This document shows positions 26,274 through 34,391 of a DNA stretch of 64,000 bases, piece by piece (position 1 is the stretch's first letter; each line of letters starts with the position of its first letter). Below the pieces are notes generated by a model. That model searched no databases. It worked only from the letters and a program-made list of their open reading frames with translations, and was not told where the DNA came from. A program made the translations under genes and the position numbers. The stretch covers positions 1 to 64,000 of the forward strand of contig CANIVU010000019.1 in NCBI GenBank assembly GCA_947470805.1. Direction: 5' to 3'. The DNA comes from Acidobacteriota bacterium. GTDB lineage: Bacteria; Acidobacteriota; Terriglobia; Bryobacterales; Bryobacteraceae.

Positions 26274-28448
26274 CTACCGGTGAATCCGGATATCCCCACC
26301 CCCAATCCCCATCACCGGCTCCGCGCCATCCGCCGCGCCAATCTGAGTGTCATAAACAACACCCCCGGACCGCTGCCGGATCTGGACGCGAATCCGGTCC
26401 CCACCGCCGTCGATCACCGTCACCAGGAACTCATAGTCCCCAGCCCCGTTAATCGTCCCCGATCCCTTCACCCGAGCCGTCGCCCCCGCAACCACCATCC
26501 ACTCGAACGAGGTCGAGTGAAAATGCAGATCGCCAGCCCGAATCTCAAACTCAACATCCCCACTCGGCCGCGTCCGCCCATCTTCATACTTCACATCCAA
26601 CCCGAAATTCACGCGCCCCGTGGCTGACGGATTGGCAACAGTCGCCCCGTCCGGCGAATCAAACCAACCGCTCCCGGATAGCATCCCAGCGCCCGGGTCG
26701 TAGAACACCGCGTCCAAGCAACTCTCCGCCGAAGCATTCCCTGCCGCGTCGACGGACTTCGCGCAAACCGGATACACACCAGCCGCGCTCCGAGTGAACC
26801 CAGCCGTCACCGCTCCGCCCGCCCGGGTGGCCGTCATCACAACAGCCGGCCCACCGCCAACCGTGTACTGCCACGAACTCAACCCGCTCAGCGCATCCGC
26901 CAACTCCGCGCTCAGCGCCGCATTCGCGTTCACCCGCAGCGGATTCGCCGCCAGCCGCAGCCCCGCCAAACCGGGCCGCGTCTTGTCGATCTGAATCCCA
27001 CCCACAACCGCTTCCGCCCGATTCCCGGCCAGATCCGTGCAAGCCGCCGCGGCGCTCTGATTTGCCCCCTCACCCGAAACCACGGTCATCGATGGCGCCA
27101 GGTACCCGACTCCCGAAAGACCATCGACACACCCGAAGCCAACCGTAACATCGGTGTTGTTCCACCCCGCCACATTCGGCAACGGCGTCCGTGTACTCGT
27201 AATCAACGGCGCCGTCCGGTCCATCTTCACCGTCACCGAAGCCGACACCGTCAACCCATCGCCATTGGTCGCCGAACACGTCAACGTCGTCCCCGCCGTC
27301 TCCACCGAAACCACCGTCGGCCCGCACCCCGTCGAGGACCCAATCCCCGACTCCCCATCGCTCACATTCCATGTAACCGTCACCGTATCCCGATACCACC
27401 CGTTCTCCCCCGCCAGCCCGGCCACGCTCGACGTAATCACCGGTGCCGTCGAATCTGGAAACCGCGTCACCCACACTTGATTCGTCCACGTCGCCCCGAA
27501 CGCAGAGTTCACACCCCCCATCGCGTACGCAAAGCTACCCACCACCGCCGTGCCCATCTGTGCCAGCTTCACCGGCAGCGGCCGGCTCACCACATGCCTG
27601 TCCGTCAATCCCAAATCGCCCGCCAGAACCGTCTCCACCGTTTCTGTCATGTACGAGTGCAGCCCGCCGCCAACAAGATGCAACGTCCCGTCCTTCCGCA
27701 AATAGCTCGAGTGCGGACGCGCCTCCCGCAACAGCCCACGGACCGGCTCCCACGACCCCAGCGCGCCGCCAGCCCCAATCCCCGCACGCCGCACCTCGCG
27801 CGATGCCGTCAAATCAAACGGATTCGTACTCTCCCCGCCGAAAACATAAAGGTTCCCGTCCGCCACCGCCGTCATCGGGTCCAACAAAGGAATCGGCAGC
27901 GGAGTCTGCGCCTGCCACGGCGCCAAGTGGCCAGCCGCATCAATCGTCGTCATATCCACGCCCTGGAAATACACTCCGCCCGGGCTCGACCCCGCCACCG
28001 AATAAATCCGGTTCCCGTCCGCTTCCACGCCCCGCGCATGCTGACTCGAATTCGGCGTCCCCGGCTCCACCGTCCACGAGACAATCGATCCATCCTCCCC
28101 CAACTTCGCAACAAACGAATTCGGCGATCCCGGAATCACCACATATTCATTCACCCGCACCAACCCGCTCAGGAAAAAGGAAGGAAACGGCGCTGGAGGC
28201 GGCAGCGTCTCCCGCCACAAAGGAATCTGTCCCCCCGGCCCAACGTCCCCAACCCAAATCTTCATCGGCGCCGGCCAGCACTTGAACACCAGCACGTGGT
28301 TCCCGTAGGAAACCGCCCGCGTGTAGTAAGAAGGCTCCGGTAGCGGAGTCGTCTCCCCCCACGGCGCGGTAATCGGAACCTGCGCCGCCAGGCGGCTCAC
28401 AGCCATCAGCATCAGCAACACACCAGCAAGGTGCGGCAATCGTTTCAT
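26274..28448 (-). CDS. Large secreted protein: kelch-like propeller plus Ig-like repeats
   Basis: A 724-residue exported protein. The signal peptide is MKRLPHLAGVLLMLMAVSRLAAQ. Residues about 30-370 look like a kelch-type propeller (RAVSYGNHVLVFKCW, TAVADGNLYVFGGES, VVGSFAYAMGGVNSAFG). Then come two OmpL47/HYR-like Ig repeats with the TAPxI start and a paired-Cys pattern (GWYRDTVTVTWNVSDGESG, GWNNTDVTVGFGCVDGLSG), a third Ig unit (NANAALSAELADALSGLSSW) and a C-terminal beta domain. No membrane anchor is visible. A strong GGGAGG ribosome-binding site upstream decides the ATG at 28448. The next gene is divergent and encodes an HTH-membrane protein that may control it. Confidence 0.72.
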   Translation of the reverse strand: MKRLPHLAGVLLMLMAVSRLAAQVPITAPWGETTPLPEPSYYTRAVSYGNHVLVFKCWPAPMKIWVGDVGPGGQIPLWRETLPPPAPFPSFFLSGLVRVNEYVVIPGSPNSFVAKLGEDGSIVSWTVEPGTPNSSQHARGVEADGNRIYSVAGSSPGGVYFQGVDMTTIDAAGHLAPWQAQTPLPIPLLDPMTAVADGNLYVFGGESTNPFDLTASREVRRAGIGAGGALGSWEPVRGLLREARPHSSYLRKDGTLHLVGGGLHSYMTETVETVLAGDLGLTDRHVVSRPLPVKLAQMGTAVVGSFAYAMGGVNSAFGATWTNQVWVTRFPDSTAPVITSSVAGLAGENGWYRDTVTVTWNVSDGESGIGSSTGCGPTVVSVETAGTTLTCSATNGDGLTVSASVTVKMDRTAPLITSTRTPLPNVAGWNNTDVTVGFGCVDGLSGVGYLAPSMTVVSGEGANQSAAAACTDLAGNRAEAVVGGIQIDKTRPGLAGLRLAANPLRVNANAALSAELADALSGLSSWQYTVGGGPAVVMTATRAGGAVTAGFTRSAAGVYPVCAKSVDAAGNASAESCLDAVFYDPGAGMLSGSGWFDSPDGATVANPSATGRVNFGLDVKYEDGRTRPSGDVEFEIRAGDLHFHSTSFEWMVVAGATARVKGSGTINGAGDYEFLVTVIDGGGDRIRVQIRQRSGGVVYDTQIGAADGAEPVMGIGGGDIRIHR

Positions 28449-28591
28449 AACATCCTCCCGGTCGAAATCGTGCCCGTCAAATCGGCACGCAGCCAGTGTC
28501 CGGGCCAACCCCAAAGCGCAACAAGCGGAATTCCGCGCCCGCGCATGCGCAAACAAGCGCAGTCCGCTACCGGAAGCAAACAATCGCGTGA

Positions 28592-28597
28592 TAAATT
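28592..28597 (+). promoter_or_regulatory. Possible -10 element of the HTH-membrane protein gene
   Basis: TAAATT ends 6 bases before the ATG at 28604, with CCATCT between and no Shine-Dalgarno. Confidence 0.4.
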
Positions 28598-28603
28598 CCA
28601 TCT

Positions 28604-29917
28604 ATGCAGCCCCCTGTGCCCCCGCAACCGGCATTCGATGGCAGACAGTTATCTTCCTGGAAGGAGATCGCCGCCTACCTCGGAGTCAGCGTCAGAACGG
28701 CCCAGAAGTGGGAAATGGAAAGAGGCCTGCCCGTTCGCCGCCTGCCCGGCGGCCGCGGCATGGTTATCATCGGCGTCGCCGATATCGACGCCTGGCTCCA
28801 TCGCGAACCTGCGCCACCGCAAGATCTCCCACCACGCCGGAACTTCCTCTGGCTCGGCGGACTCGGCGCCGCAACACTCGCCACCTTGGCCGGTACCGCC
28901 TACCTGCGAAAAGGTGCACCCTGGCCCGCGGACCACAGAATAGCGGGGAACAACTTCATCGCCATCGACAATCAGGGGAAGGAGTTGTGGCGCCATTCGT
29001 TTTCCTTCCGCCTGGGAAATGAGCCCGTCACCCGCGGGCCCCACCTCAGCTACATCCGATACTCCTGGCTCGGCGACGTCGACGGGGACGGCACGCCGGA
29101 ATTCCTGTTCTTCCCCATCCCCGAACGGCCATTGCTCCCCAAAGACTGGGAACTCTTCTGCTTTTCCGCCACCGGAAACATCAAGTGGCGATTCCGGCCC
29201 GGCCAATCCGCGGAGTCGTTTCCGATAGACCTCCGCCCGCCATACTGCCCCCTCAACCTGGTCGTTTTCGATCACGCCGGCGAAAAGCGGATCGCTCTCG
29301 CCAGCGTCCACAACACGTGGTTCCCCAGCCAGATCGCCATCCTCTCCGGCCAGGGAAAATTGCTCCAGGATTACTGGCACTCCGGGCACCTCACCCAAAT
29401 CGGCGTCGCGCCCTATGGCCCCAACGGCAGCCCGATCCTGCTCGCCGGGGGCATCGCCAATGGATATCGCGGTGCCGTTGTCGTCGCCCTCGATCCTGCC
29501 ACCGGAATCACTGGGGCGGTATCCACCGAAGAAAATCCCCAGTTCCAACTTCCCGGCCAAACCGGACACGAACGCGCCCGCATCCTCTTCCCGCGCAGCC
29601 ACATCAACACCCGCAAAGGCCCCTACAATCTCGTCCTGTCTTTCCGCACGGTAGCGAGTGATCTCGAAGTACAAGTCGGCGAAGATCTCGAAGCCAGCGC
29701 CGAGGTCATCCACCGCTTCGGCCCTGACTTTCAATACCTCGGCGCCGGGCTCAGTTCCAACTACGTCGGCCGCTACAACGAACTCCAGCAGCAAGGCTTA
29801 TTGCAAGGCCCGCTGAAGGCCGAAGAAGAATCCCGCCAACTCAGTCAGATTCGATGGCTCACGGCACCCAAATCAAATACGCCAAATAACACACCGCCGC
29901 CCCAACCCCCAGCGTAA
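28604..29917 (+). CDS. One-component protein: N-terminal HTH, one membrane helix, extracytoplasmic propeller domain
   Basis: A 437-residue protein. Residues 14-65 form a MerR/excisionase-like helix-turn-helix (SSWKEIAAYLGVSVRTAQKW, then a wing ending DIDAWLHRE). A membrane helix follows (about residues 84-100, LGGLGAATLATLAGTAYL), which puts the remaining 330 residues outside. That part has FG-GAP-like features (WLGDVDGDGTPEFLFFPIP) and propeller-like strands. This architecture implies a membrane-bound DNA-binding sensor, with the outer domain as input; the signal is unknown. Its divergent position relative to the large kelch/Ig gene suggests a local target. The 3' end overlaps the convergent PepSY gene by 59 bases. 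Confidence 0.68.
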   Translation: MQPPVPPQPAFDGRQLSSWKEIAAYLGVSVRTAQKWEMERGLPVRRLPGGRGMVIIGVADIDAWLHREPAPPQDLPPRRNFLWLGGLGAATLATLAGTAYLRKGAPWPADHRIAGNNFIAIDNQGKELWRHSFSFRLGNEPVTRGPHLSYIRYSWLGDVDGDGTPEFLFFPIPERPLLPKDWELFCFSATGNIKWRFRPGQSAESFPIDLRPPYCPLNLVVFDHAGEKRIALASVHNTWFPSQIAILSGQGKLLQDYWHSGHLTQIGVAPYGPNGSPILLAGGIANGYRGAVVVALDPATGITGAVSTEENPQFQLPGQTGHERARILFPRSHINTRKGPYNLVLSFRTVASDLEVQVGEDLEASAEVIHRFGPDFQYLGAGLSSNYVGRYNELQQQGLLQGPLKAEEESRQLSQIRWLTAPKSNTPNNTPPPQPPA

Positions 29918-30512
29918 CCAGGCCCGAGAAAAGCCGCTTCTGCAAATAGAAAACCAGAATCAATCCCGACAACGAAACCAACACCATCAGCACCGCCGAC
30001 AGGTCAATCACAACTCCCCAGGCCTTCCCCGAATCCCGGCCCTTGTGTAAGTCATTCAACAACGCGACCAAACCCATCCGCGTCTCAGTCAACTCATAAC
30101 TTCCACTCGCCCGGTCCAGAAACACATCCGCCGTATACGCCGGACCCTTAAAATTCACCGAGCACTGCCCATCATCCACACGGAAATCGGAAAGCGCCCC
30201 GGACACCCGGTGGGCTTTCCGCAAATGCTCCACAATCTCCAACTTGGCGACAGTCCCCTTCACCCACGCCGGGTCCACGGAACCCTTCACCTGCACCGTC
30301 CGCTGCGCCCCCGCGAACCAATCGGTATGGTTCAGCGTCAGCCCCGTCACGGCGAAAAAGAACAGCACGCCAAAACTCACCATCGACAAGTAAATGTGGA
30401 GCCACCGCGAAAGCGACGCCAATTGCCGCTTCCACTTCGGCACCCGCTTCGGCGCGCTAGTGTCCGCCGGCTTTTCTGTAATCAACGGAGGCACTGGTAA
30501 TCTCACTCCCAC
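29859..30512 (-). CDS. PepSY-associated membrane protein
   Basis: A 217-residue inner-membrane protein of the PepSY_TM class. A cytoplasmic basic N-terminus is followed by the first helix with the family start LSRWLHIYLSMVSFGVLFFFA and TGLTLNHTDWF, an extracytoplasmic PepSY-like region of about 90 residues, then ETRMGLVALLNDLHKGRD, two more helices and a short end. His residues in the first and second helix regions (LHIY, NDLHKG) are those expected to hold haem in related ferric reductases. It is the third gene of the EF-hand / ApbE-DUF2271 / PepSY operon and overlaps apbE by 56 bases, so it may take electrons to a flavinylated partner or to iron. Confidence 0.82.
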   Translation of the reverse strand: MGVRLPVPPLITEKPADTSAPKRVPKWKRQLASLSRWLHIYLSMVSFGVLFFFAVTGLTLNHTDWFAGAQRTVQVKGSVDPAWVKGTVAKLEIVEHLRKAHRVSGALSDFRVDDGQCSVNFKGPAYTADVFLDRASGSYELTETRMGLVALLNDLHKGRDSGKAWGVVIDLSAVLMVLVSLSGLILVFYLQKRLFSGLVTLGVGAAVCYLAYLIWVP

Positions 30513-31788
30513 CTGTCAATGTAAACTGCTTCGACCCGCCCGTCAGGTCCACCTCTTGCCGCAGCAAGTCGTACCCGCCGTGCTCCCGCGCCGCTTCAAT
30601 GTACACCGTATACTTCCCCGGCTTCACCGCAACGCCCTTATTATCCTTCCCGTCCCACTTCAACGTGTACTTGCCCGGCGGCCGCGTCGCGCTCGACACC
30701 GATTGGGCGATCTCATTCCCCTCCGCCAGCAGCCGCAACCGGTCCCCACGATACCAGCCGCGCAGGTCCGGTAGCCATCTATCTTTCTGAAACCAAAGGG
30801 CCACCGTCCGCACCGGGAACTTATCCTTGTCCTCTACCCAGACAGCTAGGTATGGACGCCGGTACCGCTGCCCCTCAATCCGCGCCAACTCCAGATTGAC
30901 GACAACCTCCGTCGCCGGAGCCTGTGCCAACGGCGCCATCAGGAACCCCGGGCTGCTGACAATCCCGCCACCGGCCTTCACCAGCAGGAACTGCGCCCCG
31001 GGCACCCGAGCCGCCAACTTCCGCGATTCATCGACGGAAAGAATCGTAAACGCCGTCGCTAGCGCCCCCGCGTCCGTCGCGTTCGGAGCGATAACCGTAG
31101 CGCTTGCAATATGCTGCGGACTCTTCCCGGTCCGAGGATCCACAATATGCGCCCCTCGCCGCGACGGGCCCGAGGTGGCCACCGCCATCCCAGCCGCCAG
31201 CGTACTCGCCAATGGCGCGGAGTTCTCGGTGTCATCAATAGGATTTGCGATCTGGACCCGCTCCGTCATCCGGCCCTTGACGACCAGATCCCCGCCAATA
31301 TTCACAACCACGCCGGAGGCATACTTCATCGCCGCATCCGCCGCTTTTTCAATCACATAGCTCTTCGTAAAGCTGTTCAACGCGATCGGCGCGGCCGATA
31401 GATGCGTCGCCGTGCCATTCGCGCGATCCAACGCCCAGTGCGGGCCGCCATCCGCGCCCGCTGCGAACGTGGCCGAGAGCGCCCCGCCCGTCCGTCCGCG
31501 CCACTGATCGTATAACCCCAATACTTCCAACAGTTCCGGGGATACCCGTACAGCCCGGTCGCGCGTCCGCGCCCACCGGCTTACTTCGCTCTCCGGGTCC
31601 CACGTCGATAGGATCTTCGCCAACCGGTCGATCTCGGTCAGCGCCGCCGCCTCGGCCCGATCAGGCGTAAGCGATTCCACCCGCATCTCGAACGAAGTGC
31701 CTAAGACGTTCTCCTGGTTATAGATACGCTGCCCGGCCCGAGGCACCATCGGCAGCGCGGCAATCGAAAGCAGATCGCGACGTCTCAT
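30457..31788 (-). CDS. apbE: FAD:protein FMN transferase (ApbE) fused to a DUF2271 domain
   Basis: A 443-residue exported fusion. Residues 1-285 are ApbE, which attaches FMN to Thr or Ser of extracytoplasmic redox proteins using FAD and Mg2+: LGTSFEMRVESL at the start, VVNIGGDLVVKG, AVATSGPSRRGAHIVDPRTG, and NATDAGALATAFTIL. In the last motif the usual ADA(L/S)TA reads AGALATA, so one metal-ligand position may be changed. Residues 290-440 are a DUF2271 domain (VVVNLELARIEGQRYRRPYLAVWVED to KWDGKDNKGVAVKPGKYTVYIEA). DUF2271 is usually a separate gene beside apbE and PepSY. The N-terminus (MRRRDLLSIAALPMV) is a Tat-like signal. The start overlaps the EF-hand stop (TAATG). Confidence 0.85.
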   Translation of the reverse strand: MRRRDLLSIAALPMVPRAGQRIYNQENVLGTSFEMRVESLTPDRAEAAALTEIDRLAKILSTWDPESEVSRWARTRDRAVRVSPELLEVLGLYDQWRGRTGGALSATFAAGADGGPHWALDRANGTATHLSAAPIALNSFTKSYVIEKAADAAMKYASGVVVNIGGDLVVKGRMTERVQIANPIDDTENSAPLASTLAAGMAVATSGPSRRGAHIVDPRTGKSPQHIASATVIAPNATDAGALATAFTILSVDESRKLAARVPGAQFLLVKAGGGIVSSPGFLMAPLAQAPATEVVVNLELARIEGQRYRRPYLAVWVEDKDKFPVRTVALWFQKDRWLPDLRGWYRGDRLRLLAEGNEIAQSVSSATRPPGKYTLKWDGKDNKGVAVKPGKYTVYIEAAREHGGYDLLRQEVDLTGGSKQFTLTGGSEITSASVDYRKAGGH

Positions 31789-32402
31789 TATTCCCTCCGC
31801 CGCCCCATCATGGCGCCCATTTCTTCCTTGCTCACAAACCCGTCTTTATTCGCGTCCAGGCGATCGAACATCTCCTGCATCCGCTCCGGCATCTCGGCCT
31901 TCGAGAGTTTCCCGTCGTGGTTCCGGTCCATCTCCTCAAACATCCGATTCATATCGCCGCCGCCGCGCTCACCGCCGCGCATCATCTGCGGCCGGATCTC
32001 GTCCGCCGTCAACTGCCCATCCCCATTTTTATCAAGGGTTTGCAGAGCCGCTGACGCCCCGGCGATCTCTTCCTTCGACAGCGTCCCATCGCCATTCTTA
32101 TCGATGGCGCGGAACAACATGTCCATCGGCGGCCCGCCCGGACCACTCGGCCCGCGGCCTTCCATCCGCCGGGGTTGCTGGCTCGCCGTCGCCGCCGTCA
32201 GCTCTTCCTTCGTCAACACCCCGTCTTTATTGGTATCGGCGCGTTCAAAGATGCCCTGCATCCGTTCGGGAACTTCGTCTTTCGTAAGTTTCCCGTCCTT
32301 GTTGGCATCAAAGGACATGAGTCTGGCGACCATATCGTCGGGCGGCTGGGCCCAGGCGAAACTCGTCGCGAGGAGGGGTAGAGTGTAGAGGAGGGTTCGC
32401 AC
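31788..32402 (-). CDS. Exported EF-hand calcium-binding protein
   Basis: A 204-residue protein with a signal peptide (LLYTLPLLATSFAWAQ) and at least five EF-hand loops, each DxNxDGxLxxxE: DANKDGKLTKDE, DTNKDGVLTKEE, DKNGDGTLSKEE, DKNGDGQLTADE, DRNHDGKLSKAE, and a sixth, DANKDGFVSKEE. All key Asp/Asn and the final Glu are present, so it should bind several calcium ions in the periplasm. The start is GTG at 32402, six bases after a TACCCT hexamer. It is the first gene of an operon with ApbE-DUF2271 and PepSY genes, where it could stabilise or sense at the envelope; the connection is unproven. Confidence 0.85.
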   Translation of the reverse strand: MRTLLYTLPLLATSFAWAQPPDDMVARLMSFDANKDGKLTKDEVPERMQGIFERADTNKDGVLTKEELTAATASQQPRRMEGRGPSGPGGPPMDMLFRAIDKNGDGTLSKEEIAGASAALQTLDKNGDGQLTADEIRPQMMRGGERGGGDMNRMFEEMDRNHDGKLSKAEMPERMQEMFDRLDANKDGFVSKEEMGAMMGRRRE

Positions 32403-32408
32403 AACAGT

Positions 32409-32414
32409 AGGGTA
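32409..32414 (-). promoter_or_regulatory. Likely -10 element of the EF-hand/apbE/PepSY operon
   Basis: TACCCT on the minus strand ends 6 bases before the GTG at 32402, with ACTGTT between and no Shine-Dalgarno. It supports the GTG start. Confidence 0.42.
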
Positions 32415-32539
32415 CGCGAAAGCGCCCGTAGGTTTCTCGCCTGAGCAGGACTTAACCTTCCTTTACGGAAGCCTGCCTCTCGTAACCGCCGTCCAAAATA
32501 GCCTTCCACGCTTTCCCCTCCCCGCGCGTCACTCCCTAT

Positions 32540-33169
32540 GTGAAGCTTATTCCGGCAGTCGTGTCCCTGCTCGCCCTCAGCGCCTTCGGCGCCGATGTCG
32601 ATTTGCCGCGCCTGCTCAAGGCCATCGAGGGCCGGTATAACTCCGTCAAAACATTGGAGATGGACTTCGATCAGACCTACATTGCCCCGAACAAGGCACG
32701 GCGGAACGAAGGGGGCCGGCTGTTCCTGCGCAAGCCCGGCCGGATGCGCTGGGAGTACGCCAAGCCGGACGGTAAGCTCTTTGTTTCCAACGGCGTGGAC
32801 TACTGGTATTACAACCCCATCGCTCGAACGGCGGAGAAGATGAAGCTAAAGGAAGCCGCCGATATGCAGGCCCCGATGGCGTTCTTATTGGGCAAGCTCG
32901 ACTTCCAACGGGACTTCGCCAAGTTCACCGTGAAACAGGAAGGCGCACTGGTGCGGATCACCGCCGAACCGAAGAATCTCGACAAAGCCCCGTACCGCGA
33001 AGTTTCCTTCCTGGCGTCGCAAGACGCGCGGATTGAACAACTTACGGTTCGCGGCCAGGACGCCTCGACCATGGATTTCCGCTTCCGCAACGAGACGCGC
33101 AACCCGGCGCAGAAGGATTCGCTTTACGTATTCACGCCCCCGGCCGGGGTGGAGGTTCAGGTCCAGTGA
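32540..33169 (+). CDS. lolA: Outer-membrane lipoprotein carrier protein LolA-like
   Basis: A 209-residue periplasmic protein of the LolA fold, which carries lipoproteins from the inner to the outer membrane. Signal peptide MKLIPAVVSLLALSAFG, then LKAIEGRYNSVKTLEMDFDQTY, RRNEGGRLFLRKPGRMRWEY and KLFVSNGVDYWYYNP, which are the core strands of the hydrophobic half-barrel. The start is GTG at 32540; the overlapping ATG at 32538 is followed at once by a stop. The stop overlaps the GTG of the pilC gene, so lolA leads the pilus/secretion operon. Whether it is the housekeeping LolA or a dedicated helper is unknown. Confidence 0.88.
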   Translation: MKLIPAVVSLLALSAFGADVDLPRLLKAIEGRYNSVKTLEMDFDQTYIAPNKARRNEGGRLFLRKPGRMRWEYAKPDGKLFVSNGVDYWYYNPIARTAEKMKLKEAADMQAPMAFLLGKLDFQRDFAKFTVKQEGALVRITAEPKNLDKAPYREVSFLASQDARIEQLTVRGQDASTMDFRFRNETRNPAQKDSLYVFTPPAGVEVQVQ

Positions 33170-34389
33170 GCGAATTCCTCCTCAAATACGCCGACGCGCG
33201 TGGGCAGATCAAACAGGAAGTGGTTGACGGTAATTCGGAGAACGAGATCCGGGATAAGTTCGCCAATCAGGGCTTCCTGGTTTATTCGATCAAGCCGAAG
33301 GGCAAGTTCGACGCGATCACGACTGGCGCCGGCAAATCGCGGCCAAAGAAGATCGATCTGGAGAAGTTCCTGATCTTCAATCAGCAGTTCGTGACGCTGA
33401 TCCGCGCCGGGCTGCCGATTCTGAAATCGCTCGACCTCCTAGCCACCCGATTGACCGATGAAAAGCTGAGTCCGTTCGTCACCGCCGTACGCGACGAGGT
33501 CCGCATCGGCACGTCGTTGAGCGACGCTTTTGCGAAGCAGAACGTCTTTCCGCCGATCTACATTTCGTCGATCCTGGCCGGTGAAAAGTCCGGCTCGCTG
33601 GTGGAAGTGCTGGACCGGTACGTCACCTATCAGCGCCGCAACCTGGCGGTGAAAAAGAAGCTGATCGGCGCGTTGATTTATCCGGTGCTGCTGATCGCGC
33701 TGGTGATTCTGCTGGTCGGATTCCTCGTCACTTATGTGGTGCCGCAGTTCGCTGAGTTGTACTCGTCGATGGACGCGAAACTGCCCGGGCTGACGGTGTG
33801 GCTGATCTCGATTGGCACAGCGGCGCGGGACTACATCCTGCTGCTGATCGCGGCCATCTTTGGCGGCGGAGCGGGCAGCTACTTCTGGTCGAAGACCGAG
33901 GCCGCGCAGGAGACATTGGACAAGATCAAGATGCGGCTGCCGATCGCGGGCGAAATTTGGGTGAAGTACCAGGTGGCGCAGTTCTCGCGCGTCCTTTCCA
34001 CCCTGTTGCTGGGCGGCATTCCGCTGGTGCAGGCGCTGGAGACGGCGGCGCAGAGCGTGGGCACGAAGCTGCTCGAAAAATCATTGGCGCGGGTGCGCCA
34101 GTCGGTCCGCGAAGGGAACTCCCTTTCGAGTTCGCTGGCGGACACGAAGATCTTTCCGGAGCTTTCGATTGACATGATCGAAGTCGGCGAATCGACCGGC
34201 GCGCTGCCGGCGATGTTGGGGAGCGTGGCCGAGTTCTACGAAGACGATGTGCAAACGCGGATGTCGGCGGCGCTGTCGCTGATCGAGCCGGGCATCATGA
34301 TCTTCATGGGTATCTTCGTCGCCTTCGTTCTTGTTGCTCTGTATCTCCCGATCTTCTCGTTGTCGGATTCCATTGGAGGGAGCCGCTAG
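33166..34389 (+). CDS. pilC: Type IV pilus / type II secretion inner-membrane platform protein (PilC/GspF)
   Basis: A 407-residue polytopic protein that forms the inner-membrane platform on which the assembly ATPase acts. A short N-terminal segment (KQEVVDGNSENEIRDKFANQGF) is followed by two GspF domains, each with the family pattern (FNQQFVTLIRAGLPILKSLDLLA in the first; VAQFSRVLSTLLLGGIPLVQALE in the second) and membrane helices near residues 165-190, 215-240 and 375-400. The ending ALYLPIFSLSDSIGGSR is classic. GTG start at 33166 overlapping the lolA stop; pilB follows two bases after. Confidence 0.93.
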   Translation: MSEFLLKYADARGQIKQEVVDGNSENEIRDKFANQGFLVYSIKPKGKFDAITTGAGKSRPKKIDLEKFLIFNQQFVTLIRAGLPILKSLDLLATRLTDEKLSPFVTAVRDEVRIGTSLSDAFAKQNVFPPIYISSILAGEKSGSLVEVLDRYVTYQRRNLAVKKKLIGALIYPVLLIALVILLVGFLVTYVVPQFAELYSSMDAKLPGLTVWLISIGTAARDYILLLIAAIFGGGAGSYFWSKTEAAQETLDKIKMRLPIAGEIWVKYQVAQFSRVLSTLLLGGIPLVQALETAAQSVGTKLLEKSLARVRQSVREGNSLSSSLADTKIFPELSIDMIEVGESTGALPAMLGSVAEFYEDDVQTRMSAALSLIEPGIMIFMGIFVAFVLVALYLPIFSLSDSIGGSR

Positions 34390-34391
34390 TT

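Noticed and set aside
32400-32540. Possible replication origin at the switch from C-rich to G-rich top strand
   Set aside because: The bias switches back within about 15 to 25 kb, there is no dnaA gene or DnaA-box cluster, and the local change fits an inverted segment better.
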